DNA of 64,000 nucleotides, from positions 248,001 to 312,000 of the forward strand of contig NZ_CP033040.1 of assembly GCF_004293625.1 (NCBI RefSeq), in the 5' to 3' direction. The notes beneath the pieces are model-generated. The model saw only the letters and a program-made list of their open reading frames with translations, did no database searches and had not been told where the DNA came from. Both the position numbers and the translations under genes were made by a program. This document shows, piece by piece, positions 47,114 through 54,809 of this stretch. The stretch comes from Thiomicrorhabdus indica (GTDB taxonomy: Bacteria > Pseudomonadota > Gammaproteobacteria > Thiomicrospirales > Thiomicrospiraceae). How positions within the stretch are numbered: the first letter of the stretch is position 1; every line of letters starts with the position of its first letter.

Positions 47114-49153
47114 CTAAACCGCCTTTTGATTTAACATCGCTTTGATGTTTTCCAGGTGGTCATTGCCTTGTTGCAGATTTTCTTCTTTGCTAATGACCAC
47201 GCCTGGTTTACCCTCCCATTTCAAGCCCTCTTCAGGGATTTCAAACAGAAAGCGGCTTGGCTCACACGCGACATCTTCACCACCTTTTCGGCGCTTATTG
47301 GCGTAGGTCATGGTCAAACTGCGTTTGGCCCGTGTCACGCCAACATAAGCCAAGCGACGTTCTTCTTCAAGACCCGGTGATTCCATGTTTTGTTTATGCG
47401 GCAAAAGCTCTTCTTCCATGCCGATTAAATAGACATGTGGGAACTCAAGACCCTTTGAGGCGTGAAGTGTCATCAGACTAACCATGTCTTGCTCTTGGTC
47501 AGATTCATTTCGATCCAGCATATCACGCAATGCCAAATGAGAAACAATCGATGTGAGTGTGCGTTCCTCATTGTCTTCGGTCAGCGCTTTATTAACAATG
47601 CGCTCAATCCAGACAATAAAATCACGGACATTGTTAATGCGTTTTTCAGCTTGTTTGGGGGTGTTGGCCGTTTCATGCAGCCAGTTGTCGTATTCTATCT
47701 TTTCCATCAGCGCTTTAATAAAATGAATCACCGCTTCACCGGCAATCGAATCGGCTTCTTTAATCCATTCCAGCAGCATTTCACTGAAAAAGCCAACGCG
47801 TTTCATCGCCTTTTCGGACAACTCTTGGGTGATGCCAAATTCTTGGGTGGCATCAAATAGGCTGATATTGCGTCGAGTCGCGTAGGTGGCGAGTTTTTCT
47901 AATGTGGAAGCACCAATTTCACGGCGCGGCGTATTAATAACGCGTAAGAATGCGGCATCGTCATCGGGGTTGGTAATGAGCTTGAGATAACTCATCACAT
48001 CTTTGATTTCTGCGTGGTCAAAAAACGATTTTCCGCCAGAGATGACATAAGGAATATTTTGTTCGCGTAGTGCACGTTCAATTAATCGTGCTTGATGATT
48101 TCCGCGATACAAAATCGCATAGTCTTTGTGTTTGGTGCGATGTTTAAAGCGGTGCATGACCATTTCAGACACCACGCGCTCGGCTTCTTGGGTTTCATTG
48201 GCGCAGGCAATGACGCGCAAGTCTTCACCTAAGCCCATTTCCGACCACAGGCTTTTTTCAAACACGTGAGTGTTGTTAGCAATCAGTTGGTTAGCTGCGG
48301 TCAAAATCCGATTACTTGACCGATAATTCTGCTCAAGCTTAATGAGCTCAAGAGAAGGAAAGTCCTCTTTCAGCAAAGCTAAGTTTTCTGGCTGTGCACC
48401 ACGCCAAGCGTAAATGGATTGGTCATCATCGCCAACCACGGTAAAGCGTGCTTGGATGCCAACGAGTAATTTAACCAATTGATATTGCGCGGCATTGGTA
48501 TCTTGATACTCATCGACCAATAGATAACGCACGCGGTTTTGCCATTTTTCTAGCACGTCTGGGTTTTGCTGGAAGAGTGTCACTGGCAAGGTAATCAGAT
48601 CGTCAAAATCAACGGCGTTATAGGCACGAATCTGTTTTTGATAGAGTTGATATAAAACCGCTCGAGCTTGTTCCGTTGCATCTTCAGCGTTTTCAATCGC
48701 TTGCTCAGGGGAAATATGGGCATTTTTCCAACGTGAAATATCCCACTGCACGCCATCTAGGACTTCAGGATCAACAGTTTGTTTAGACATTAATTCTTTT
48801 AAAATCTGTCCGCTGTCGGTGGCATCCATAATGGTAAAGTTGGCCTTAAACCCTAGGTGTTTGTATTCACGGCGAATAATGTTTAAACCAAGGTTGTGGA
48901 AAGTGGAAACATTCAGCCCTTTGGAATTGTCGTCTTTGAGCAGCTTAAACACACGCTCTTTCATCTCTTTCGCTGACTTGTTGGTAAAGGTGACAGCATA
49001 GATGTGATGTGGAGCGACTTGATGATGCCGAATCAAATAAGCGATTTTCTCGGTAATCACCCGTGTTTTACCCGAACCAGCACCGGCCAGAACCAAAGCC
49101 GGGGTTTCAACGTGTTTAACAGCCATGTGTTGACGATCATTCAATGAATGCAT
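47114..49153 (-). CDS. rep: ATP-dependent DNA helicase Rep
   Basis: About 679 residues of the UvrD/Rep superfamily 1 helicases. Motif I is 'GAGSGKTRV', motif II 'VDEYQDTN', motif III 'GDDDQSIYAWRGA' and motif VI 'YVGVTRAKRSL'. The N-terminus 'MHSLNDRQHMAVKHV' aligns with Rep, so I take the ATG at 49153 rather than the upstream in-frame codon at 49231. It removes roadblocks ahead of replication forks. Confidence 0.93.
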   Translation of the reverse strand: MHSLNDRQHMAVKHVETPALVLAGAGSGKTRVITEKIAYLIRHHQVAPHHIYAVTFTNKSAKEMKERVFKLLKDDNSKGLNVSTFHNLGLNIIRREYKHLGFKANFTIMDATDSGQILKELMSKQTVDPEVLDGVQWDISRWKNAHISPEQAIENAEDATEQARAVLYQLYQKQIRAYNAVDFDDLITLPVTLFQQNPDVLEKWQNRVRYLLVDEYQDTNAAQYQLVKLLVGIQARFTVVGDDDQSIYAWRGAQPENLALLKEDFPSLELIKLEQNYRSSNRILTAANQLIANNTHVFEKSLWSEMGLGEDLRVIACANETQEAERVVSEMVMHRFKHRTKHKDYAILYRGNHQARLIERALREQNIPYVISGGKSFFDHAEIKDVMSYLKLITNPDDDAAFLRVINTPRREIGASTLEKLATYATRRNISLFDATQEFGITQELSEKAMKRVGFFSEMLLEWIKEADSIAGEAVIHFIKALMEKIEYDNWLHETANTPKQAEKRINNVRDFIVWIERIVNKALTEDNEERTLTSIVSHLALRDMLDRNESDQEQDMVSLMTLHASKGLEFPHVYLIGMEEELLPHKQNMESPGLEEERRLAYVGVTRAKRSLTMTYANKRRKGGEDVACEPSRFLFEIPEEGLKWEGKPGVVISKEENLQQGNDHLENIKAMLNQKAV

Positions 49154-49241
49154 AAAGAGGAATCTTGTATTGGAATGCTTAAAAATGTAAGTCGCATATT
49201 TTAGCAAAGCCAATATAAATTCAACACACAATTCAAAGTCT

Positions 49242-49251
49242 ACCGGCCGGT
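49242..49251. repeat. ACCGGCCGGT palindrome upstream of rep
   Basis: TACCGGCCGGTA followed by TCTTTTTTT on the plus strand, between the divergent rep and methyltransferase genes. The T-run makes it terminator-like on the plus strand, but no gene reads into it from that side. Confidence 0.7.
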
Positions 49252-49355
49252 ATCTTTTTTTAATGACGCTACCGAGTTAGTCAGTGAAGGTATAATTGGC
49301 AAATTACGATTTTCCAAATTTTCCAAATTTTTTTCTAAGGATTTTAGGAGGCCAT

Positions 49356-49952
49356 ATGGCAAAACTCTCAGCGCAAGAGATTGCAAAACTCAAAGCTGAT
49401 ATTCAATTTACTGAAGTTTTGAAAGATAAGACTTTGCAGTTTCGCAGTACTTGGGGGATTTTTAGCCCACGAGAAATTGATGCTGGAACACACTTGCTGC
49501 TTAAACACCTCGATATTAAAGAAGATGAAATCGCTTTAGATTTAGGCTGTGGTTACGGGCCAATCGGTTTAACAATTGCTGCTTGTGCACCAAAAGGTGA
49601 GATTCATATGGTCGACAAAGATTTTATGGCAGTGGAATACGCAAACCGTAATGCAGAATTGAACGGGTTGAACCATGCTAAAGCGTATTTATCGAACGGT
49701 TTAAGTAATGTGCCAAAAGATTTGCAGTTCACGACAGTTGTTTCCAATGTGCCTGCAAAAGTTGGAAAAGAGATGTTGAGCATTATGTTGCATGATATTC
49801 ATGCACAGTTGGCGCCAGGTGGACAGCTTGTGGTGGTGACTATAAACGGACTTCGCGACTATATGAAGCGAAACTTTAACGAGGTTTTTGGGAACTATAA
49901 AAAGGTCAAACAAGGGAAAGACTATACGATTTCACGAGCGGTGAAGGAGTGA
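49356..49952 (+). CDS. RsmC/MTS-type class I methyltransferase
   Basis: About 198 residues. The MTS-domain pattern of RsmC-like rRNA methyltransferases is visible: 'WGIFSPREIDAGTHLLLKHL', SAM motif I 'ALDLGCGYGPIG', and 'VVSNVPAK' in place of the common 'NPPF' tetrad. This means the N6-adenine/N2-guanine NPP[YF] motif is altered, so the substrate is uncertain. The start at 49356 is fixed by a strong AGGAGG five bases upstream. Confidence 0.85.
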   Translation: MAKLSAQEIAKLKADIQFTEVLKDKTLQFRSTWGIFSPREIDAGTHLLLKHLDIKEDEIALDLGCGYGPIGLTIAACAPKGEIHMVDKDFMAVEYANRNAELNGLNHAKAYLSNGLSNVPKDLQFTTVVSNVPAKVGKEMLSIMLHDIHAQLAPGGQLVVVTINGLRDYMKRNFNEVFGNYKKVKQGKDYTISRAVKE

Positions 49953-50006
49953 AATCGACAGAGAGAGGAAAGGATTTGTATAAAACAGCAATTTTAAGAG
50001 GTTGTA

Positions 50007-50266
50007 GTGGATAAAATTCCCCCCCCCAAATACTGACGCATCCAGTTTTTCTGGGACTGGATGGAAATGCAAAAATAGTCAGAGCTCAGCTTTTCTTTGT
50101 TAGTTCAATAGGTTTGGTACTTTCCTTTTTTAATTTAAATATTAGTGAGGAATCATCCATCCTAGGAATCAAGTTTCAAAACCTTGAGTCTTGGTTGTCT
50201 TCATATAAAGCTAACTTTGTTTATGATTGCTTGTGTTTGTTGGCAAGTACTTTATTTATCTATTAA
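50007..50266 (+). pseudogene. Small membrane-protein ORF interrupted by a C9 homopolymer (phase-variable or decayed)
   Basis: A GTG at 50007 is preceded by AAGAGG at ideal spacing. Codons 5-7 are a run of nine C (50019-50027). As read, translation stops three codons later. With one added C (or two removed), the frame continues to a TAA at 50264-50266, giving an 86-residue product beginning 'MDKIPPPQILTHPVF' with a hydrophobic helix 'AQLFFVSSIGLVLSFFNL'. Beyond about 50205 another frame looks more protein-like ('MIACVCWQVLYLSIKPLV'), hinting at a second lesion. Either a contingency locus or a pseudogene. Confidence 0.45.
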
Positions 50267-50323
50267 GCCTTTAGTTTAGTGAGTTTTACCAATTACTACG
50301 CAGTACATTAGTCGACCTGTAAT

Positions 50324-50337
50324 TTGATTTATATCAA
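50324..50337. promoter_or_regulatory. Candidate FNR/Anr-type box
   Basis: TTGATTTATATCAA is a perfect TTGAT-N4-ATCAA palindrome, about 100 bases upstream of the CsgG-like gene. A TTTATC hexamer at 50360-50365 is placed as expected for a -10 with the box centred near -41.5. This suggests activation under low oxygen. Confidence 0.5.
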
Positions 50338-50440
50338 TTTTTGTATTTTTTAGGTGTCTTTTATCACTTAAATGTAGCAAGATGTGCTGTTGTATATTCC
50401 ATCTTTCTTTTTAAAAATATCTTTTTATACAGGTTTAATA

Positions 50441-51499
50441 ATGACTAAAACTTCTATTTTTAGCGGTAAAAGTTTGCTCAAACTTTCTGCGATTTTTGCC
50501 TTTGCCTTAGGCGTTTCAGGTTGTATGTCGAACATGAACCCCGGTTCAAGCGATGCTAAAACAACCGCGACTGGTTCTGCTGGTGGCGCGAATTCTCAAA
50601 ATGCGAACAGTGGCTTGGAGCGATGCGATGCGACTTTAGGAACTTTGGCAATTTATGAAGACCAAACAGAATCTTGGTATCGATATTTAAGTCGAGATTT
50701 GAGATTACCGTCAACCACGCCTGTTATTCGTCTATTAGCACAACAATCTAACTGTTTTGTCATTGTTGAGCGTGGAAAAGCATTCAAACAAATGCAACAA
50801 GAGCGACAGATAATGAATTCTGGTGAGATGCGATCAGGTTCAAACTTCTCTAAAGGTCAAATGGTTGCAGCGGATTATACGGTCACGCCTTCTATCACAT
50901 TCAGTTCTAATGATACCGGTGGCGGTGGTGCCGTTGTCGGTGCGATATTTGGCAGTTTAGCCGGAGCAGTTGCGGGTGGTTTTAAAAACAGTGATGCAAG
51001 CACGATGCTGACTATGATTGACAACCGTTCAGGGGTTCAGCTTGCTGCGTCAGAAGGAAGTGCAAGAAATACTGATTTCTCACTGTTTGGTGGACTATTC
51101 GCTGGAGCAGCAGCAGGGGGGGCGGGTGCATATTCAAAAACGCCAGAAGGTAAAGTACTTGTTGCAGCTTTCACCGATTCTATGAATGGTTTAATTAAAG
51201 CGCTTAAAGCTTACAAAGCACAAGAAGTGAATGGTGGCCTTGGTTCTGGCGGTAATTTAGGTGTTCAGGGTGCTACGACGACTCTTGATGGTGTAATGAC
51301 AGAGCGTCGATATGACAATGCATTAAAAATGTATGAGTATAAAATCGTAACGAAAGATAAATCTCAGACATACCGATTTAATCACAGTAAAAAAATTCCA
51401 TATAAAAACGACTTGGTTCGTTTTAGAACGAGTGGAAATAAGGTTGATCCAGAAAGCATCTTATTGCTTGAAAGAAAGTATGTTCAAAAATACTGGTAA
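50441..51499 (+). CDS. CsgG/HfaB-family outer-membrane lipoprotein
   Basis: About 352 residues. The start at 50441 gives a clean lipoprotein signal peptide with lipobox 'VSGC' near residue 28. The body matches CsgG/HfaB-type proteins: 'LGTLAIYEDQTESWYRYLSRDL', 'PVIRLLAQQSNCFVIVERGKAFKQMQQER', 'AADYTVTPSITFS'. A glycine-zipper stretch 'GAVVGAIFGSLAGAVAGG' follows, which could insert in the membrane. CsgG forms the curli secretion pore, but no other curli genes are seen here. A perfect FNR-type box lies upstream and a terminator downstream, so it is a single-gene unit. Confidence 0.8.
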   Translation: MTKTSIFSGKSLLKLSAIFAFALGVSGCMSNMNPGSSDAKTTATGSAGGANSQNANSGLERCDATLGTLAIYEDQTESWYRYLSRDLRLPSTTPVIRLLAQQSNCFVIVERGKAFKQMQQERQIMNSGEMRSGSNFSKGQMVAADYTVTPSITFSSNDTGGGGAVVGAIFGSLAGAVAGGFKNSDASTMLTMIDNRSGVQLAASEGSARNTDFSLFGGLFAGAAAGGAGAYSKTPEGKVLVAAFTDSMNGLIKALKAYKAQEVNGGLGSGGNLGVQGATTTLDGVMTERRYDNALKMYEYKIVTKDKSQTYRFNHSKKIPYKNDLVRFRTSGNKVDPESILLLERKYVQKYW

Positions 51500-51538
51500 T
51501 CTATACTGATTATTTGGCTTTTCTAAAGCCTTTAATCT

Positions 51539-51589
51539 AAGCTTAATTCATTGTTTTTTAATAAATCAATGGGTTAGGCTTTTATTTTT
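51539..51589 (+). terminator. Intrinsic terminator after the CsgG-like gene
   Basis: AAGCTTAATTCATTG (51539-51553) pairs with CAATGGGTTAGGCTT (51567-51581) using a few G-U pairs, followed by TTATTTTT. Confidence 0.6.
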
Positions 51590-51791
51590 GGCTAGATATG
51601 CCACCCCTCCTCCATTTTTACGACCTTTCAAAAATAGAAATTTATGCTTGAAGTTTGAGGCGCGTTCTCATAAACGCTTTAAGGCAAAATCTGAATGGTT
51701 GTTGAATTTTTTATTTGAGAAGCCTGTCACTATCGCTATATGAAGCAGTGATGTTACAATCCTTTTGAATTTCTAACTTGAGAGAAGATGC

Positions 51792-52799
51792 ATGATGCAG
51801 AGTCTATGGAATATACGTTTTGCAGGATTAGGGTTAGCCTTGGTTGCAATTATGTTGATGACATTCAGTCAGTTTGCGGAGGCAAAGCGACTGGGTGGTG
51901 GGAAGAGTTTTGGTTATCAAAAGCAGGTGGCGCCTAAGAGTTTTAATAATCAAAAAGATAATAAATCCTCACAAACAACACCGGCCGGGCAAAATGGTAC
52001 GGCAGCTGGTACAGCTGGAGCAGGCACGGCGGCCGCAGGAACTGCTGCCAAATCTGGTGCCTCAAAATGGCTTGGACCTTTGGCAGGATTAGCAGCCGGT
52101 GGACTTTTGGCGGCGATGATTTTTGGGGATGGATTTGAAAATCTTCAAATTTTGGATATTCTAATTTTTGCGTTAATCGCCTTTTTGTTGTTCAAACTGT
52201 TTATGTCCCGCAAACGTGCGCAACAAGCTCAAGAGCCTGCTTATCAAGGCTATCAGCAGCGAGCGCCTGACAATGTGGCGCAGCGTGAGATGCCACAAGA
52301 ATCACCAGCTCCGCAAGTCCGTCAGACACATAAGGATCAGCCTGCTTACAACCCAAATGAAGGGGGGTCGATTTTTGGTGCAGATTTGGGCGAAAGTCCA
52401 ACGCAGAATGCACAGCCGGTATCTCAAGCGCCTGAATGGTTTGATGCAGATGGCTTTATAGATGGATCGAAATCTCACTTTCTTGCGTTGCAATCTGCGT
52501 GGGATCAGGTGGATTTATCTGCCTTGGAATCCTACTGTACGCCAGAGCTTTATAAAGCTTTAGAAGCTGAATTAGAAGGTGTCCAAGCAGGTGAAAATCA
52601 TACGAAAGTAGAAGATTTACAGTCTGAAATTGCGGCAATGTCGGTTGAAAATGACTACTTTTACGTGAGTGTGCGTTACAGCGGATTTATGGATGAAGAT
52701 GGGCAAGGTGCGCACGCCTTTACGGAAATTTGGCACATTCGTCGACTTGCTGAAGGCGAAGGTAACTGGGCACTTGCAGGAATACAGCAAAACCACTAA
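51792..52799 (+). CDS. Tim44-domain membrane protein
   Basis: A 335-residue protein: N-terminal signal or anchor about 10-30 ending 'AEAKR', a Gly/Ala/Thr-rich linker, a membrane hairpin about 92-140 ('LAGLAAGGLLAAMIFG', 'LDILIFALIAFLLFKLFM'), a Gln/Pro-rich linker, and a C-terminal Tim44-like domain about 215-335 ('FIDGSKSHFLALQSAWDQVDLSALESYCTPELY', 'YVSVRYSGFMDED', 'FTEIWHI'). Bacterial Tim44-like proteins are poorly characterised envelope proteins. Position 51981 holds a CCGGCCGG copy in the linker. Confidence 0.82.
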   Translation: MMQSLWNIRFAGLGLALVAIMLMTFSQFAEAKRLGGGKSFGYQKQVAPKSFNNQKDNKSSQTTPAGQNGTAAGTAGAGTAAAGTAAKSGASKWLGPLAGLAAGGLLAAMIFGDGFENLQILDILIFALIAFLLFKLFMSRKRAQQAQEPAYQGYQQRAPDNVAQREMPQESPAPQVRQTHKDQPAYNPNEGGSIFGADLGESPTQNAQPVSQAPEWFDADGFIDGSKSHFLALQSAWDQVDLSALESYCTPELYKALEAELEGVQAGENHTKVEDLQSEIAAMSVENDYFYVSVRYSGFMDEDGQGAHAFTEIWHIRRLAEGEGNWALAGIQQNH

Positions 52800-52852
52800 C
52801 ATCATAAGGTCTTTTTGACTGTGTTAGGTGCCTAGACGAAAGGGAGGCAAAG

Positions 52853-53299
52853 ATGCTAATAAAAACCATAACTTTGGCTGGCGTTATTTTATCGGCTTTA
52901 CTGTTGGGCGCTTGTTCAAAAGAGCCGGTAAAACTGACCAACGCTCAGATGGTGGATTCTTTGGATCGTGGGTCGGGCAACTTTGACCGCGTTTTGCAGA
53001 TTTGCTTCGATAAACCGCTTTCGAGTGAGTATTACCACAAAATCACTTTAATCACTCAGGAAGATGTAAAAATCAGTGGTGAGGGAGTTCTTCGACCTTT
53101 GGCATCTGACCCAGACAATAAGTGCCATTTACGTAATATGTATCTTTATATCCATAAAGATTCACCGGTTGATGCGCGACAGCTTATTAAAGATTTTGTT
53201 CGAAAAGGCAATATCCGCCAGCTTTTAGTTCAGGTCTATTACGACAAACCTGAGGGTAAAGAGTTGCCTGTAACGGAGAAAGTTTTTAAAGGTTTGTAA
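52853..53299 (+). CDS. Hypothetical lipoprotein
   Basis: A 148-residue exported protein with lipobox 'LLGAC' (Cys near residue 21). The mature part has two further cysteines (about residues 51 and 93) that could form a disulfide, and no family I recognise. It lies 53 bases after the Tim44-like gene and before a strong terminator, so the two are probably co-transcribed. Confidence 0.68.
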   Translation: MLIKTITLAGVILSALLLGACSKEPVKLTNAQMVDSLDRGSGNFDRVLQICFDKPLSSEYYHKITLITQEDVKISGEGVLRPLASDPDNKCHLRNMYLYIHKDSPVDARQLIKDFVRKGNIRQLLVQVYYDKPEGKELPVTEKVFKGL

Positions 53300-53334
53300 C
53301 CTTTGATTTTGTCTAATCAATGGATAATATTTTC

Positions 53335-53376
53335 AAACCCAAGTTGAAAGGTGAGAGCTTTTCACTTGGGTTTTTT
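53335..53376 (+). terminator. Intrinsic terminator before truD
   Basis: AAACCCAAGT (53335-53344) pairs with ACTTGGGTTT (53364-53373), extended inward by a bulged GAAA/TTTTC, and is followed by a T-run. Confidence 0.8.
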
Positions 53377-53441
53377 GTTGATGAAAAATGTCGAATGAAA
53401 ACCGAACGGCATTTTGCTTAACGGCATTTTTAGGACCATGT

Positions 53442-54668
53442 ATGACTCAAGATTCCACAAGTAATTTCGACCGGCCGGTAGAGTTTATTAAATCGGAGAT
53501 GGCTGACGAAGCGGCTTTTTCCGCTTTAAATTATGCAACACAAGCGCCAGTGGTGAGCGGTTATCTACGTGTTAAACCAGAAGATTTTTTGGTTGAAGAG
53601 CAGATTGCCTACGATCTTTCTGGGGACGGCGAACATTTGTGGATTTGGGTAGAAAAAACCGGCGAAAACTCGGATTGGGTTGCTGGAGAATTGGCCAAAT
53701 GGGCGGGTGTTTCCAAGAAAAACGTTGGGCTGGCGGGCCAAAAAGACCGTCATGCAGTGACGCGACAGTGGTTTAGTATTACTTTGCCCGGTAAGCCGAA
53801 TCCAGATTTCGACGCCTGGCCTCATGACACTGTACGTTTGTTAAAACATTGCCGTCACCAGCGCAAATTGCAAAAAGGTGGTTTGAGTGGCAACCAGTTT
53901 GTCATTCGTCTACGAGGTCTGCAGTCGGTTGATCAAAGAACTCTACCGGCCGGTGAATTACAAAATAATATTGAACAGCGAATCCATTTTATTCGTACCC
54001 AAGGTGTTCCAAACTATTTTGGTGAGCAGCGTTTCGGCCACTCTGGAAATAATTTACGAAAAGCGATTGCGTGGTTGGTTGAAGGAAAATCAATGCGAAT
54101 GAAACCAAATCAGAGAAGTTTGTATTTATCTGCTATGCGTTCGTGGGTGTTTAATCAATATTTGAGTGCTCGGATTGAGGCGGGTATTTGGGATCAATAT
54201 ATTTCAGGCGATGCGCTAAATTTGCAAGGATCCAGTCGTTGGTTTGTGGAGACGGATGGCTCTGAGATTGAGAAGTTGCCGCAACGAGTTTCTTCGGGCG
54301 ATTTGCATCCAACTGGACCTTTGATTGGCGAGGGTGATTTGCCGGTGATGCAAGAAGCGAAAGCTCTGGAAGAGGCACTTTATGAAACCTTTCGTGATTG
54401 GTTTGAAGGGTTGAAAAATCAACGGTTAAAGGCGGATAGACGTGCGCTCAGACTACTGGTCTCAAGTGAGCAGCATGCGTTTAATTATCGTTGGCTTGAA
54501 GCCGATAATACGAGTTTTTTAGAAAATGATGAGGATTTCAAAGAGCAAGGGTTGCCGGATTTAGAACTCAGCTTTTTCTTACCGGCCGGTAGCTTTGCTA
54601 CCATGGTTTTGCGTGAAATTGTGCAGGTAGTGGATTATCAAAAGAAACTAAAATTTGTAAAAAAATAA
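53442..54668 (+). CDS. truD: tRNA pseudouridine(13) synthase
   Basis: About 408 residues. The catalytic Asp lies in 'GLAGQKDRHAVTRQW', the family's GxKDxxAxT motif. 'FVIRLRGL', 'VPNYFGEQRFG' and the terminal 'PAGSFATMVLREI' blocks are also typical. The TRUD insertion domain covers about residues 170-300. The ATG at 53442 is favoured because AGGA lies upstream at good spacing; the longer frame to 53388 begins next to the terminator. Three CCGGCCGG copies (53471, 53946, 54582) fall in this gene, the densest set in the window. Confidence 0.95.
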   Translation: MTQDSTSNFDRPVEFIKSEMADEAAFSALNYATQAPVVSGYLRVKPEDFLVEEQIAYDLSGDGEHLWIWVEKTGENSDWVAGELAKWAGVSKKNVGLAGQKDRHAVTRQWFSITLPGKPNPDFDAWPHDTVRLLKHCRHQRKLQKGGLSGNQFVIRLRGLQSVDQRTLPAGELQNNIEQRIHFIRTQGVPNYFGEQRFGHSGNNLRKAIAWLVEGKSMRMKPNQRSLYLSAMRSWVFNQYLSARIEAGIWDQYISGDALNLQGSSRWFVETDGSEIEKLPQRVSSGDLHPTGPLIGEGDLPVMQEAKALEEALYETFRDWFEGLKNQRLKADRRALRLLVSSEQHAFNYRWLEADNTSFLENDEDFKEQGLPDLELSFFLPAGSFATMVLREIVQVVDYQKKLKFVKK

Positions 54669-54809
54669 ATGCGTATAAGTACGAGTTTGGTATAGTTGTT
54701 AATTTACGGCGTAAAGGCATATGCTTTGGGCTGTTGGGGAGCATCTATCGCCTCGAATTAATCCATTAATATAGTCTGGTAGACTATTTCAAAGAGTATT
54801 GTCTAATTC

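Noticed and set aside
47031-49231. Longer N-termini for the alcohol dehydrogenase (to 47031) and Rep (to 49231)
   Set aside because: The extensions lack ribosome sites and family similarity; the dehydrogenase extension lies in the structured repeat.
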